Notes under the pieces: model-generated | What the model saw: only the letters and a program-made list of their open reading frames with translations | The model's database searches: none | Told to the model about the DNA's origin: nothing | Made by a program: the position numbers and the translations under genes | Part shown: positions 12,175 through 24,800 of the stretch, one piece after another | Layout: every line of letters starts with the position of its first letter | Position numbering within the stretch: position 1 is the first letter of the stretch | Source of the DNA: Otis tarda | Taxonomy: Eukaryota; Chordata; Aves; Otidiformes; Otididae | Reading direction: 5' to 3' | Assembly (NCBI GenBank): GCA_026413225.1 | Contig: CM048553.1 | Location: 25,792,501-25,856,500 of the forward strand | Length of the DNA: 64,000 bases

Positions 12175-12180
12175 AATAAA
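12175..12180 (+). promoter_or_regulatory. Possible distal polyadenylation signal AATAAA
   Basis: Second canonical hexamer downstream of VPS50, preceded by a T run. Another copy lies at 12434-12439. Use of either is unproven. Confidence 0.3.
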
Positions 12181-12439
12181 AGGGCTACTCAAAAATGTGA
12201 CTTCTTTCCTCCCTGCTTTTACCCTCAGATTTTGTGCTTTATTATGGACCAGTGTAAAATTAAAGGAAATGTACAATATTTGATAAGTGTATCTTGCATG
12301 TGGATTAAGAGTCCAGATCAACTAAATACTCTCATGTTAAAGCCTCTCATCTTCATATGTATTTAAAAATGTCTGTTTATTTCAGAATTAATTTAGTCAT
12401 ATCAAAATTATTGACTTCAGATTAATAGAAGGTAATAAA

Positions 12440-13784
12440 TACTGTACACTAATATGATTTATTTGTGAGACTTTTATTTTCCTAATTCAACAATGCGAAG
12501 TGTCATTTTCAATAGAAATTAGTGCTGTTTCTTTCATATCACTTCCCTTTTGTCCCTCTGCCAGTCTTCCCTGTTCTGAAGCAGTAATTCTAAGGAATAG
12601 GAATAATGTCTTTTTGACTGAAGTTTTGGATTGATACTAAGATAATCTTAATATTTCCTGCTCTGCTGTAGACACCTTGAGTGACCCTGAGCAAAATAAA
12701 ATTTCTTATTTGTCCTAGAGCATCACTGACTCCACTGAGGTTTTCAGGTTTGCCTTTGGCTTTCAGTACGTAAAGTTACAGATTTTTTAAAAATTATTAT
12801 TATATAATAAACTTTTTGCAGTGCTCTTCGACCTTTTAAAAGGAAACATGCTGCCATCGAGCTAATAGGTAAAATAATTAGTGTAAACTACAATCCACTT
12901 ATGTATAAAACATGGTAAGTTCTCACTTTTAGGTTCATACTTGCCATTGTGCTTTTAATTCAAACGTGGGAGAATCAGGACTGAATGACAGCTGTACCTA
13001 GTGACTGAAAATTGCCCCATAGAATCATAAGCTCTTTTCTGTAGCCTTATTTCCTCTTCAGAAGTGGACTGAGAGTCCATTGTGTGAGTTCAGTGAAAGC
13101 CTGTGTGCAGTTTTAGAAGAATTATAGAATTTACATTTTAAATATTGACTCTGTAGTATTTGACTCCCTTGATCATATGTATTTTAAAGGAGGTAAGATA
13201 TTAAACAAAATTTAACTCCATTCTTTGTGGACCATGCTGTCATGCTAAGTTCCATTTAAAACTTGTGTAGCAGTGTGTCAATGTTGAAGCTGAATGACTT
13301 TTACCCTCATTAAAAAGGTGGTTCAAAAAAAGAAAAGTGCAGTTCATTTTGAAAGTGTGGAATTTTGTAAGTGTTATCTTCCTTGAAGTCAGATCATGAA
13401 CATGTATCATGGATGAAATAAGAGAGATAAATATCTTTACTGGAGCTTTGGTGAGCTGACCACACGGTTAATTTCTCTGGAACAGTTTAGGCTGCTGTAA
13501 ATTGATTGCTTACCAAAATGTAGGAGTGTAAGTGCTGACTGGAATGTAGGGGCAAGGAATGAGGTGGGCAATTGCATGGATCATAGTCAGGAGTAATTTT
13601 TTGTAGTGTATTTATAGTTTGACTTGTTATTTTTAAGTAAGCCCCCGAATCAAAGAATATATAAGATGCACTGTTAAACCTGTGCAACAACTGTTTGATC
13701 TCCATTCTTATGTGCCTCAAATACTACATAGCTTAATGGCCTACATACACTCTTGGATACATGGCTTAACTTTTAGGTTGCCCT
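12440..13784. other. Intergenic DNA after VPS50, nothing recognised
   Basis: AT-rich, short open frames only. A small segment at about 12822-12868 has splice-like borders (tttttgcag ... gtaaaa), but it is too short to support as an exon. Confidence 0.6.
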
Positions 13785-13850
13785 GTGTGGAGTCAGGAGT
13801 TGGACTAGATGGTCCTTGTGGGTCCCTTCCAGCACATGATACTCTATATT
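13785..13850 (+). mobile_element. CR1 3'-end fragment
   Basis: Contains the CR1 3' UTR signature GTTGGACTAGATGGTCCTTG followed by gggtcccttcc. The terminal ATTCTATG repeat has decayed (atactctatatt). This is a short, old, heavily 5'-truncated copy. Confidence 0.75.
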
Positions 13851-13859
13851 ACTTGGTCC

Positions 13860-15245
13860 TATTCAAGTGCCTCATCTGGACTGGGACATGAATGCTCCGT
13901 GATTTCAGATGAGAAGCTGGATTTTGAGGTAGCTGACTATTCTGGGGTCCCTTGTTCCCGCGTGGGAGAGAGTCTTCCTTGTGTAAAATAAAACCTTGGC
14001 TTGCTTCTGATCTGCAGTAGGAAAAACTAGGCCCTGGCCAGATCTGCTTTGTACCACCCTGAATGTGGGGTATAGTGTATAGCTTGTGAACACCACTGAA
14101 AGAGCAGTCTTCCTTCTTTTGTCTCTGCCCCCTTAGGGGAGAAAAAAGGGCGAGTGATCGATGGCTGTCTCAAAGCTGTTGGTGAAAGGTTTGCATCCCC
14201 TTTTGATTTTCACAGGTGTGAATGACACAAGCATATCTCATAACACGGAAGATGGAGTTTACTTAATGCAAAGCTGTGGATGTGGGTTGTGCTCTTGGCT
14301 TGTCCTCCTGCCACCAAACGCACAAAATCATAAAGATCCCCTTCTCTTACTGTGATATACTTGGGGGCTTTCCCCTTTAAGACCTTGCTAATGGTTAATG
14401 TTTATGAGATTTCTCTATTGCAAGTTGTACTTTGGTAATTCAAACTTTGAATAAAGCCTATGTTTAAAAAAAACCAAAACAAAACAGCAAAAACACCCCC
14501 TCCACTCTGATTAAAGTGATAAATAGTGCTGTCTCTTAACAAAATCTTCGAAAGGCCAAATGTCAGCAGGCACCTACTATATTATGAATGATGCAAACAG
14601 AGATGGACAAAAAAAATGCAGATTTATTGTGTGTGGGTGATCATATCTATTTTATTTATAACCACTGCTTGAAGCAGCATACTGTAAAGACTAAACATTG
14701 CACCAGACACTAGGATTATGGTGCAAGTATGGAAATAACACAATTTGCAAACAGCAAAGTTTCCATGCTTGCTGGCTGTTTAAGGATATTTGTGAGTGTG
14801 TTGTTTTTGCAGTGCTACAGCTGGTTTTCATCACAGCAGGGACTTGGTTTTTAAGGATCTCCTGCTCTTCCATGAGATCCCAAAGTGTGATGTGGAGCAG
14901 CATCTTTAAACTGTACTGAAGACTTCACAAATCTGTGGTTTTTTTTTTTTTTTTTTTTTTAATTGGCATTAAATCAGTAACATGCCATATGATAAAGTAC
15001 ACGCCTGAGAAACTAATGAGGGAATGAATAACCTTTTTTTTTTTTTTTTGTGGTGGATCCATTGGTAAATTTTTTTTTGGTGGAGTACTCTGTCCAGTCC
15101 CAGAGAGTTTACATGTGTAAGCCAAACTAAAAATAGTTGCGTGTGAACTAAACTTGAATTACTTGGCTGTCCCATAAAAGAAAGTCCCCCCAGTACCCCT
15201 CAGCTCTGCTGGATCGGTCTGCAACTTTTGATCTGGATACATATG
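13860..15245. other. Intergenic DNA with poly-T tracts
   Basis: No gene recognised. Near 14451-14475 an AATAAA-type signal is followed by an A-rich stretch, which resembles the 3' end of an inserted or decayed transcript. Poly-T runs of about 20 lie at about 14940-14960 and 15031-15049. Confidence 0.5.
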
Positions 15246-16018
15246 TGTTGTGGTTTTGTTTAGTGGGGGGGGGGGCTAAGGTGGCAGCTTCTGTAGGAAA
15301 CTGCTAGAAGTAGCTCCCCTTTGTTCAGTGGACTCGGCCGGGCCTAGGGTGAACCTGCTGCCTGCCAAGGCCGAGCCGATTGGTAGCAGAATGTTCCGTG
15401 ATGACGCCTCTGTGATAACGTATTTAAGAAGGGGAAAAACAGGAAAAAAAAAAAGAGAAGAGACGATGTGAAGAAGCTGAGCAGGGGCAGAGGGGGAGGC
15501 GCAGGCCTCATGGGCCTTGCAGGCCTCACCCTCTGGCCTCTCTCCAGGCAGCCGACTGGGCCCAACTTGGCCTGGCCCTGCTGCAAGAAGTGAAGAGGAG
15601 ATGAGCTGGATGGTGTGAAGAGATTCTGAGAGGCATCTGCCAGCCTGTTGTGGAGAACTTTTCTTGTGAGAGAAACAGCTGCAGATGCCAAGGTTAGTTC
15701 AGAAAGAGGAGGAGGAGTAATGTGGTCCTGGCCAAGATTCCCCTGCAGCCTGTGGTGACGACCATGGTGGAGCAGGTTGTCCCCATGCAGTCCATGGAGG
15801 TCCACAGAGGAGCAGAGATCCACCTGGAGCCCATGAAGGACCCCACACCGGGGGAGGTGGATGCCTGAAGGAGGCTGTGGCCCGTGGAGGGCCCACTGGG
15901 GCAGCTGTTCTGGAGGGACTGCACCCCATGGAAGAGATGACCCACGCCGGAACAGTTTCACGAAGGACTGCGGCATATGGGTGGGGCCCCACGCTGGAGC
16001 AGGGGAGGAATGTTTTCT
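15246..16018 (+). mobile_element. Partial ERVL-type LTR, 3' part missing
   Basis: Begins TGTTGTGGTTTTG, with a G run and the phrase gtggcagcttctgtagg, then a TATA-like gtatttaag at about 15420. After that comes a GC-rich body built of imperfect units of the type 'ccacgccggagcag ... cccatggagg' (about 15735-16005). From general knowledge of bird genomes this matches an abundant ERVL LTR type. The expected far 3' portion and a CA terminus with duplicated flank are not visible, so the right border is approximate. Two long antisense open frames here (210 and 97 codons) are by-products of the GC-rich repeats. Confidence 0.72.
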
Positions 16019-19000
16019 AGGTAAAGGAAAATGTGTTTGTGGGAGCTAATCAAGGCATTTTTTTAAGGCGTTTTTCATTTAGAGTTCAAGTCTGTATCCT
16101 CTCCTACATAAGAGGGCTTCATTGCATCAGTTCCTCTCCCTTCCCTTCCACGTATACCAGTAGCCCATATTTTCCTCCTTACCCATCCAGACACCTGGAT
16201 TCACCTAGGGACCCTTTCCAGAGGAGGCTCACTTTGGGAAAGTCTGCCTGGAGGAGTCCACAGCAGCACGGCTGGCAAAACTGGTCTTGGAAGAGGGGCC
16301 ATGGCTGCCACAAAGGCATCAGGCTCCATGAGGGACATCTCAGGCCAGCTGTAGATATCTGCTGGCTTTATGAACCGAACATTTGCTCTTCTGCCAGCAG
16401 AACCTCTTAGGTCATGGGAAGAGGCACAGGAAACTCCAGGGATCACCTTGATTTTCTTTTCCTTGAAGAACAAGTTATTTTACATAAGGCACTGAGTTGT
16501 GATCTAAATGCCAGAATCAGTACACAAAGGAGCCAGGCCAGGAGGGACAAGAACAACATGGACAAGAGTTAAGATCTTGTTTGCTCACAGAGCCTAGGAA
16601 AAAAACAAACACTTGAGCATTTGTTTTCTTTACCAATAATTTTTTTTTTTTTTTGTAAAACCCAAATCTGAGACAAATCTGTTCCAAATAAAGTATTTAG
16701 GTAAAGTGACCAAGGAAGAGTTACGTCCAGTGCCTATGTATACTTTTAAAAATCTGTTTGTTCAATAATGGGAAATGATGGGGTGATATCTCTACGGATT
16801 TTTTTTTTATTTGGTAGGCACTAACTTGTTTGACTAGTTTCAGTTGCCTGGGTGAGTATTCAGACTCTCAGCTGAACTCTAAGCTCTTGTTTAAGATTCT
16901 GGGTGATTATATTCCATGAACTTGTGTGCTCTTATTTCATGTCTTTAGGTTGAAACTAATTGCTGTATTAATATTCAGTTTTCTGCATTTGAAAGGAGTG
17001 AATTGTATGAATCATTAAAACACATTTATTAACCTCTACTGAAAGGTCAGTAAGGCTGGGAATTGCAGCAAGTGACATACGTGCAGGAAGATTTGCAGCC
17101 TACTCTTTGTAGTAATGAGAAAAAAATTCTTGAAGTGGATGAAGTAAAATTTTCTGGAGGTCAGTATGTACCTGGATCGCAACCTGAAAAATACAAGTAC
17201 AGTCTTCTCTGGGGTTATCTGGTACGTCATGATGAATCTTTCTGCTCTCACTATTTCATGAAGTCAGTGAAGGATTTTCAGGCTGAACTCCTCTACACTG
17301 TGTGCTCATATACTTTCTTAAAAATGGGCTAGTGCTCACACTTGCTCTGTTTACAAATATTTTTTAGGAAAAGTAAATTTTTAAAAATACAGAAGACTGT
17401 GATTCTTTAAATATTTTATTAATAGGTTTAGCTTGCTTTACTTTTACAGTATGGAGTAGAATAGAGATTAAAGCATTATCTGCTTTTATGTAAAGCTGAT
17501 AGATAGATTTTTTTCATTTTCTTTCTTTTGTATTCTACAGCTCACTCCATAAACAAAAAGACCGTGTTAATGGTCAGTGGCAGCTTTTGGGGAGAGCCCT
17601 CTTCAATGGCATACTCCCAACTTACATCAGTTTTGCAACAACACTTGGTTGCTCCAGTCATGGACCACATCATCACCCTGCTGGGCTTTCAGTAAAAAAT
17701 AGGGAATAAATGGTTTCTGTTGCCTCAGTAGGGCTTGAATCCAAGAATAACATAGGTGGAAGGCCGTGTTTGGCTAATCTCTGTTGCCTTCTGTGTAATC
17801 ACAGCATGGGGAGACCAAAGCCTCCTGCCCTCCTTTCTGGACCGACTCAGGAGCCTGATGTAGGCGTGCCAAGTCGTCCAGTGGAGCAGCCTCTCTCCCC
17901 ATTTACCGCATGAGTCTGAGGAGACTGAGCTCCAAGCCTGCACTGCCTGGTTGCGAGCAGAGCACCTTCTGCCGAGATAGTCAGATTTGGCACCGGTGTG
18001 GGTGAGGGTGGAGACATCACCCCTGGAGAGGAAAGCAGAATCCAGCCCAGCGACTGCCGAGGCAATGAGCTGTGCCTCTGTGGGATCTTTTTGACCTTCT
18101 GTGTTACACCACCCATGGTGGCTTTGGTGGGCTTCCAAGGAGAGAGCTGGAAGTGGCTGGGGCTGCCAGCCACGGGGAGATTGCAGGGCACTGGGCAAAA
18201 AAGCAGGCTGGGTGACAAGGATCCAGGGGCCAGTGACCAGAGGAGACCTGGCTGCCAAGAGACAGGCATCTTCTGGTTTGTTTGTCTTCCTTTCCGATGC
18301 TGTTGAAGCACAGGAGCAGCCTGAAGTGCTGCCGCTCTCTCCTGGAGTCAGAAGCTCTCTGCCGCGGTGCCCTGGGGGGACATCCCTCCTCATGAAATCA
18401 CCAGCCAGTGTCTGCTACCTGGCTTTTGTGTTAAATCAGACCATCACTCTGAAGTGTCAGCCTCTCTTTGCTAGTGAAAGATGAAGAGATGCAGGTATAA
18501 TCAAAGGAGCAAATTAATCAGTATCTGATTCATCTAATGTTGGTTCAAATGAAACACTCCAGGGAGGCAATGGGGACTTGCTCTTCAGAATGTGCTGGAA
18601 CTTGGGCTCTGGCTACAGAAGCATTTCCACACCAGCCGTGGAGCAAGGCTGAGAGAGGGTATCAGCAAGGCCTAGGACGCAGAGCGGCAGAGTAGCCAGG
18701 CCATGGGCCACACAGGGTCACCGCCTCGCAGGGACAGTGTTTCCAATACATTCCTGACCTGGAGAGGGACAAAGGATTGTGGAACAAGTGGTAAAAATCC
18801 CACTACCAAATGGAAAACTTTTTATATTGACTTAATGGTTTTGTGGTGATGAGGCTCAGGACTAGTGCGATGAGGGACCAGAGAAAGGGAAAATGGTTTG
18901 CATGTTTGATAGGATCTCCCATGATCTGCCCCAAGATATGGAGAGGAGGAGGCCAACTGAGTAAAGTAGCCTCTCTCTCACCTGCCATGGAAAGAGAACA

Positions 19001-21435
19001 ATAACCCTTCTGATTCCTCTCCTCCACTCTTTTAAATCAGCCTAATACCTAGGTTTTGGTATTCATGTTGAATCATTATTTCATATTCAGACCTATATAA
19101 ATGGAACTAAAGAATATGTTGAATAGTTTCTTCTGGAAGGTACAGAAAACATTGTGTTTATATAAGCAGTCATTCTTTACTGTGCATTATATACCCATCT
19201 GGGCATCAGTGGAATATCATTTACAGAATGGGCGTATGTGTATTGTCTGTTGTTGAAAATACCTATTTTTGTGAAAATGATGCTAGTCCAAATAATTAAG
19301 TGTAATGGAGAGGAAGTATATAGGTGCTACAAAGTGCTACGAAAAGGCTGAATTTGCTCTGGAAGAAGACTTAAGATTTCATTACTCCCATTGCAGTCTC
19401 TAAGAGCAAGGTAACCTGAAAAGGAAAGGGACTGCTTTGACAAATCGCTTTTATTTTACTTTCTACAATAACTCATGGACAAAAGACAGATTGGTTTTTC
19501 AAGGCATTGTGTCAGATAATTCTCTCTTCTGACTCAGCCACCCTCCCCCAACCTTAACTTGACTGAAATGGCAATTTGATGGTACGTGCATACATCCCGC
19601 TCTCTTTGTATATGGACACAGCTGTGTGCCTCAAGATTTACTACAGCACCATAGTCTATGTTTTCCCTATGAGACGTAAAGGTCCCAAACATGTCCACAT
19701 GTACGTACAGGAGCAGAGGTGGGATCAGGCAGGTGCCATTCCCCTTGCAACCAGCAGCAATCAGGCCATTGCCAATGTTCCCTCCTGATTTGATCTTGTG
19801 CTCTGAACTGGAGGAGGTGAGAAGGAAACTTGAGCAAGGTCTAATGGATCTGGAAATGGGGCATACTTCTGAACAGTGGGGCCTTTTGTCTAATACGGAA
19901 ATGCACAAGGCTGGCTGGGAGCTAAAGCCAGTCAACCCACTTGGAAGATAAATTCCCATTGTAAGGGATTCGATGACCCATAAATTGGGAGAAGACCAGA
20001 GGAACAGGTGAGGGTCCCTGTTTCCTGAAATCTTGCGAATAAGGTCATTGAGTTTACTTAAAGAGCTTTTTTGTAACGTTAACCATCTGTTATGATATGG
20101 TATAGCTTCAGTGTCACTGTGCTGGTTTGGATCAGAAAGGAATATGACTGAAACTTTCACAGTTTCTCACTGTTAACTTTGAAGCTGTGAAGAAATAAAT
20201 CCCAAAATACTGAGAAGACCATCATGACTGAGATAAAAAGGACTGAAGTAGTGAAAGTCCAAAACTGTTTCTCAAAAACACCAGAGAAACACAGAAAGAG
20301 CCCAGCTTCAGCCAACACAAAGGCAGCGAGGAAAAAACTGACTTTGCAGGGGAGGACTTGCAGAAAAAAACCCTGAGGAAAATATTGACTTCCAACCTTC
20401 CGTCAGTATATGCCTTGAAACAGTAAATCCAATGACTGAATTCCCCTAACAAACAAAAGACTCTGAAACAAGTCTTTGAGATGAAAACCATTAACAAGGT
20501 AAGAAGGAAGTATTTTCCTCCATAGAAAGTCAAATGTACTTTTTATTCCACAGAGTAATGTACTCAGGGCCCATGCTATATGTCACTCAGTCTGAAATAC
20601 GTTGTTTCTCCATCCTAATCCATTTGCAAATTGTGTTAGTGAAGTACCAATTAACTTCAGGTCATTAATTTAAAAGATATTATCATTTTTCTTCCTTTTT
20701 TACTTATTTTTTGGTTTGGGTTTTTTTTTTTTTTTTTTTAACTTGTGTAATGCCTTGTGGGGAGGAAAAAAAATTGTTTGGGTCTTTGGCCTTCAATAAA
20801 TCTTTTCTTTTCTTAATGCACCAGTATCAGGGCTCTGATTACTGCTATGCTTGGCCTTTGAGCTGCTGAAGACATTTCTATGCCTTTAGTTTTAGTCTCC
20901 ATCCACTACTTCCCCAGCTGACATGTTTTACTGGGAGGGGATTAGTCCCAGCTCTTATCTTGATTCAGAATGTGAGTCTGTCTTAGGCTTTTTGGGAGAG
21001 GGAGAAAGAGCAAAAGTTCAGGATTTATAGAAACAAATTACTACTTTTGTTTCTTTAGGTTCATAGTTTTATTTTAATCTACTTTTAATTATTTTAAAGA
21101 CGTTTTCTGCATTTTTAGGTCTTGCATTTCATTTTTAAGTTCAGAGTTTTTTTTATGTTACTTGAAGATTTAAAAGAATAGGATATTTGTTGGGGTTTAT
21201 ACTGTGCTGAGAAATCCTCTGCTGTGAACTTTCATACCAAAAATAGGGAGAAAACTAAAAACCCGAACCCAAAGCCAACCCAAAAGAGATAAAATCCACA
21301 GTTTAATTTTGAAATTTTACCTGCATGCAATTTAGTAGCATAAATCATCAAGGAAATTACATCCCATTTCACTGAAGAATGTTATGGTAATCAAAACTTA
21401 TTATATCTAGATAGGTGGGGGTTAAAGATCATAAA
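16019..21435. other. Intergenic DNA with unrecognised open frames
   Basis: No known gene recognised. Notable segments: an open frame at 17054-17332 with a good donor-like site; a GC-richer block at 17,720-18,760 open on both strands (up to 222 codons on the - strand, 17725-18393); and a 208-codon open frame on the - strand at 19534-20160. None has domain or motif support. A poly-T tract lies near 20719-20740. Confidence 0.5.
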
Positions 21436-21877
21436 ATTATGATCAGAGGGCTGGAGCACCTCTCCTGTGAGGACAGGCTGAGAGAGTTGGGGCTGTTCAG
21501 CCTGGAGAAGAGAAGTCTGTGGGGACACTTTATAGCAGCCTTCCAGTACCTAAAGGGGACCTACAGGAAAAACAAGGAGAAACTCTTCAGCAGTGCCTGT
21601 TGTGATAGGACAAGCGGTAATGGTTTTAAAATAGAGGGAGGTAGATTCAGACTGGACATAAGGAAAAAATTTTTACAGTGAGGGTGGTGGAACACTGGAA
21701 CAGGTTGCCCAGAGATGTGGTGGATGCCCCATCCCTGGAAACATTCAAGACCAGGTTGGATGAGGCTCTGAGCAACCTGATCTGGTTGGAGATGTCCCTG
21801 TTCCTTGCAGGGAGGTTGGACTAGATGACCTTTGAAGGTCCCTTCCAACCTTAATAATTCTATGATTTGATGATTCT
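21436..21877 (+). mobile_element. CR1 LINE, 5'-truncated, intact 3' end
   Basis: Starts within the end of ORF2 (peptide traces [20 protein letters not shown]). It continues through the 3' UTR signature ggttggactagatgacc and ends in a degenerate ATTCTATGATT-TGATTCT tail at 21858-21877. The reading frame is broken near 21670 relative to the copy at 49.2-50.2 kb. This is a typical dead-on-arrival CR1 copy. Confidence 0.93.
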
Positions 21878-24800
21878 AAATGTTTCAACAGAGTAAAACA
21901 AATTAATCAATGGTACTTTCTCCCAAACCAGACAGGGCCAGTGGCTTCTTGAAAGATGACAGTGAAACTCTGCAGAAGAGGTATCTGGCAGTAAATTGAA
22001 CAGATGCACCTATTCATCATCTGCCCCTCAGGTTACATTCAACGCAAACAGACACAGTGTTTTCTAGCGAGAATATTGCAGCTCAGTGAATTGCAATACC
22101 TGCTTCATTTTGATTTCTGGCTCCTCACAACCCCCTGCATTGGGCTTCCAGTTTGGACCACAAGCTGCCTGGAGGCATCTGGCTGCAGCGTGCAGACTGA
22201 GGTCTCCTATCTCCCATCTCCTATCCATGCTGGACTTAGCATGCGCAAGATTTCTAATAGATACACATCTGCATGGGATCACTGGCAACCCTGTGTAAAT
22301 GAAAATAACTCCCTTTGAGTTAAACTACGTGTTAAACTTCAATGACTCTTCTGTGACTGTGAAAGGGGGCTGGCTCAGACCTGCCATCCTTGCACATACA
22401 TTTTCTGAAACCATCAGTGAAACTTCGGGATGACCTAGAATGTGGAGTTATTCCTGAATTGTTTATATTAGTTCCAAAGAACATATGGAATGGATCTACC
22501 ATTTGATTTAGGAGCTTGCAATGTTGTTTCTCAGAAACATTCTTTCTTAGAACTTGCAATGTCTTCTACCTGAGACAGGAAGGATTTCTACTTGCAGTAC
22601 TTCATGGGATTGCAGTTTGTATAGTTCCAAACTTACATTAGGAGCTGTAGCATGCTGTTTCTGTCAAAAAGTATTAAGACAGGTCTGAATAAAATTAGTC
22701 TGTCAATACTTTGAAATAAACTGTATTTTTAAAAGAATAATATATATATACATGCATATTTCTTGCTGCTTGTAATTCAAACCCCTAAATTTTATGGTAG
22801 AGTTTTTGCATTTTTATTAATATTAATTCATACTATTTAGTTTCCAGTTGCTTGCTAACTGTTGACAGGCTTATGCTTGTCATATCCATAGAGAATGTAG
22901 GAGAATATACAGCACACACATGAGCCAGTTGTACTGCTGTCGACTCAAATCGCACTACTCAGTGATTCTTCAGGCTGCCCTAGAGTTCACTTCTCTAATT
23001 TGCTTTATCCTATGCCCTTTCCTGGAATGTGCTTGCACACTCCCGCTCCTCTCCTCTTTCTCCCTCGCTCTTCACTGCTTTCTTCACCTGGAAAAAAAAA
23101 CCTCCTGAAATTGCCAGGCGTTTCTATTGCACTCAGGCCCTACGTGCGTAATGACTAACCATTAACTCTGACTTTTATTCCAGTGTGTCAAAAGCTCTGC
23201 TTGCCCTGGGACCGCGAACCAGCACCCTTGGCTTTTCCTGAGACGTTTCCTACGCAAAGCAATGAATCATTCTCTGCGATGCAGTGGCATTTGAGAGAGT
23301 GAGACGATGCAAAATTGATCCGATCTAGTCACAGAGTAATTATTCATGAGAGGTACTGTATTATTGATCTGGATGGGAGATCAGCTGGGTAGACAGTTGG
23401 GTGGCCAGGAAGGAAGCATTTAGGAGGACTCCACTGTTACACTCAAAATCTTCTTCTGGGCAAAAGGCAGAGCACTCCCTTACATGTGAAAACAAGAATT
23501 TGCTGTTGGTCTAATGAGAAAATTTTAGGGTGTAGTAATACAGGTTATTAGTCCACCAGCAGAGAAGCAGCACCTTTGAAATTCATTTGCACTTGACCAC
23601 AACGCACTGAAGTGTACACTCCAAATCTTCTGACTTTGTGCTTGAAGAAATGGGGCCATTCAAGCAATTAACTTCAGGCGCTTGTTTAGGTACTTTGCTG
23701 AATCAGGGTAGAGATTAGGTGAGAAAATATTACCTAATGATTGATCTTAAAAAGTCTTCACTCCAAAATATATTGGCAATATAAAACTGCTGTATTAAAC
23801 ACGGACAAACCAGTGAACTAGATCGTGAGTCCGAGGCAGTGGCCCAGATCTTAGGCACTGCTGGGCAGAGCTGCCTTCCTAGTCCTGTTTTATGGGTTTT
23901 ATCTGTACAATGCCATGAAGTGCATACAGGACTCCTTAGAGCCCCACAGGGCAAAGCCAGGCAGGAGTGAAATGTCCTGGAAAAGGGCCAGACTCAGATG
24001 GAAAACCCTGGGGCCAGCCTGTGCTGTCCTCTGCTTCTTATTGCTGTGGACCTCTTCTGGAGTTACGTATCTAATCCCAGTTTTACCATTCATGAAGGAC
24101 AAAAGCAACAGTATATCACATGTGTTAGAGGACTCAAATATAAACATTCATTGAGTATAGAAGCATACATCGTTTATCAGAGACCAGCCCTGCAGAAGAG
24201 AGAGCACCTCCTCGGCCAGGTGAGAGCAAGTTTCCGTTCAACCTGCTTCAAACCAAGGACTCCAACGTGCATGAGCTGCTGCTGGAGCCTGGCTGTCAGG
24301 CAGGGTTCGTCATGCAGTACTAGGAGGTAGTTTACAGGGAAAGACCCAACTGAAGTCATCGTGGGTAAAAATTGGATGTAGATAGATCCTATGAACCCAC
24401 AATGAGTGCAAGTAAGGTCAGAGTGCTCTAATAGTAGCTTCCATTAAAGTGCTTACTATGGGGAATGGACTTGTACACTGCATTTTGATAACAATTTTCT
24501 AAGGTCATTTCCCCAGATACAGCAATATAACCTTTTTCAATTTAGCTAGAAGTTAGAGAGCTCATTTCTGGAAAACATGGCCATTTTTCATCTCATCCTG
24601 CATATCCAGTCCATCCTTCCCCTTATGCTGCTCATTGTCTTTCACAGTCTGCCATTTACGGACATTGTTAAAAACTTTTTATTTCACATCTGGAATTTGA
24701 AGCTGTCTTAAAACTTTCCTAATCTATTTTATCAGTTAACAAGAAGAATGAGGCCCTGGGACCTCAGAGTGTAATTATGGCTGAGATGAGCCCAGTAAAT

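Noticed and set aside
12822..12868. Exon-like segment with a tttttgcag acceptor and gtaaaa donor downstream of VPS50
   Set aside because: Only about 46 nt, located after the VPS50 stop and polyadenylation signals, and with no matching known VPS50 residues.
14390..14480. AATAAA followed by an A-rich stretch, as in a processed transcript
   Set aside because: No recognisable parent gene and no target-site duplication found; kept only as a note on the intergenic stretch.
15344..15992. Long - strand open frames (210 and 97 codons)
   Set aside because: They run antisense through the GC-rich repeated body of an LTR. The frames reflect composition and unit repeats, not a gene.
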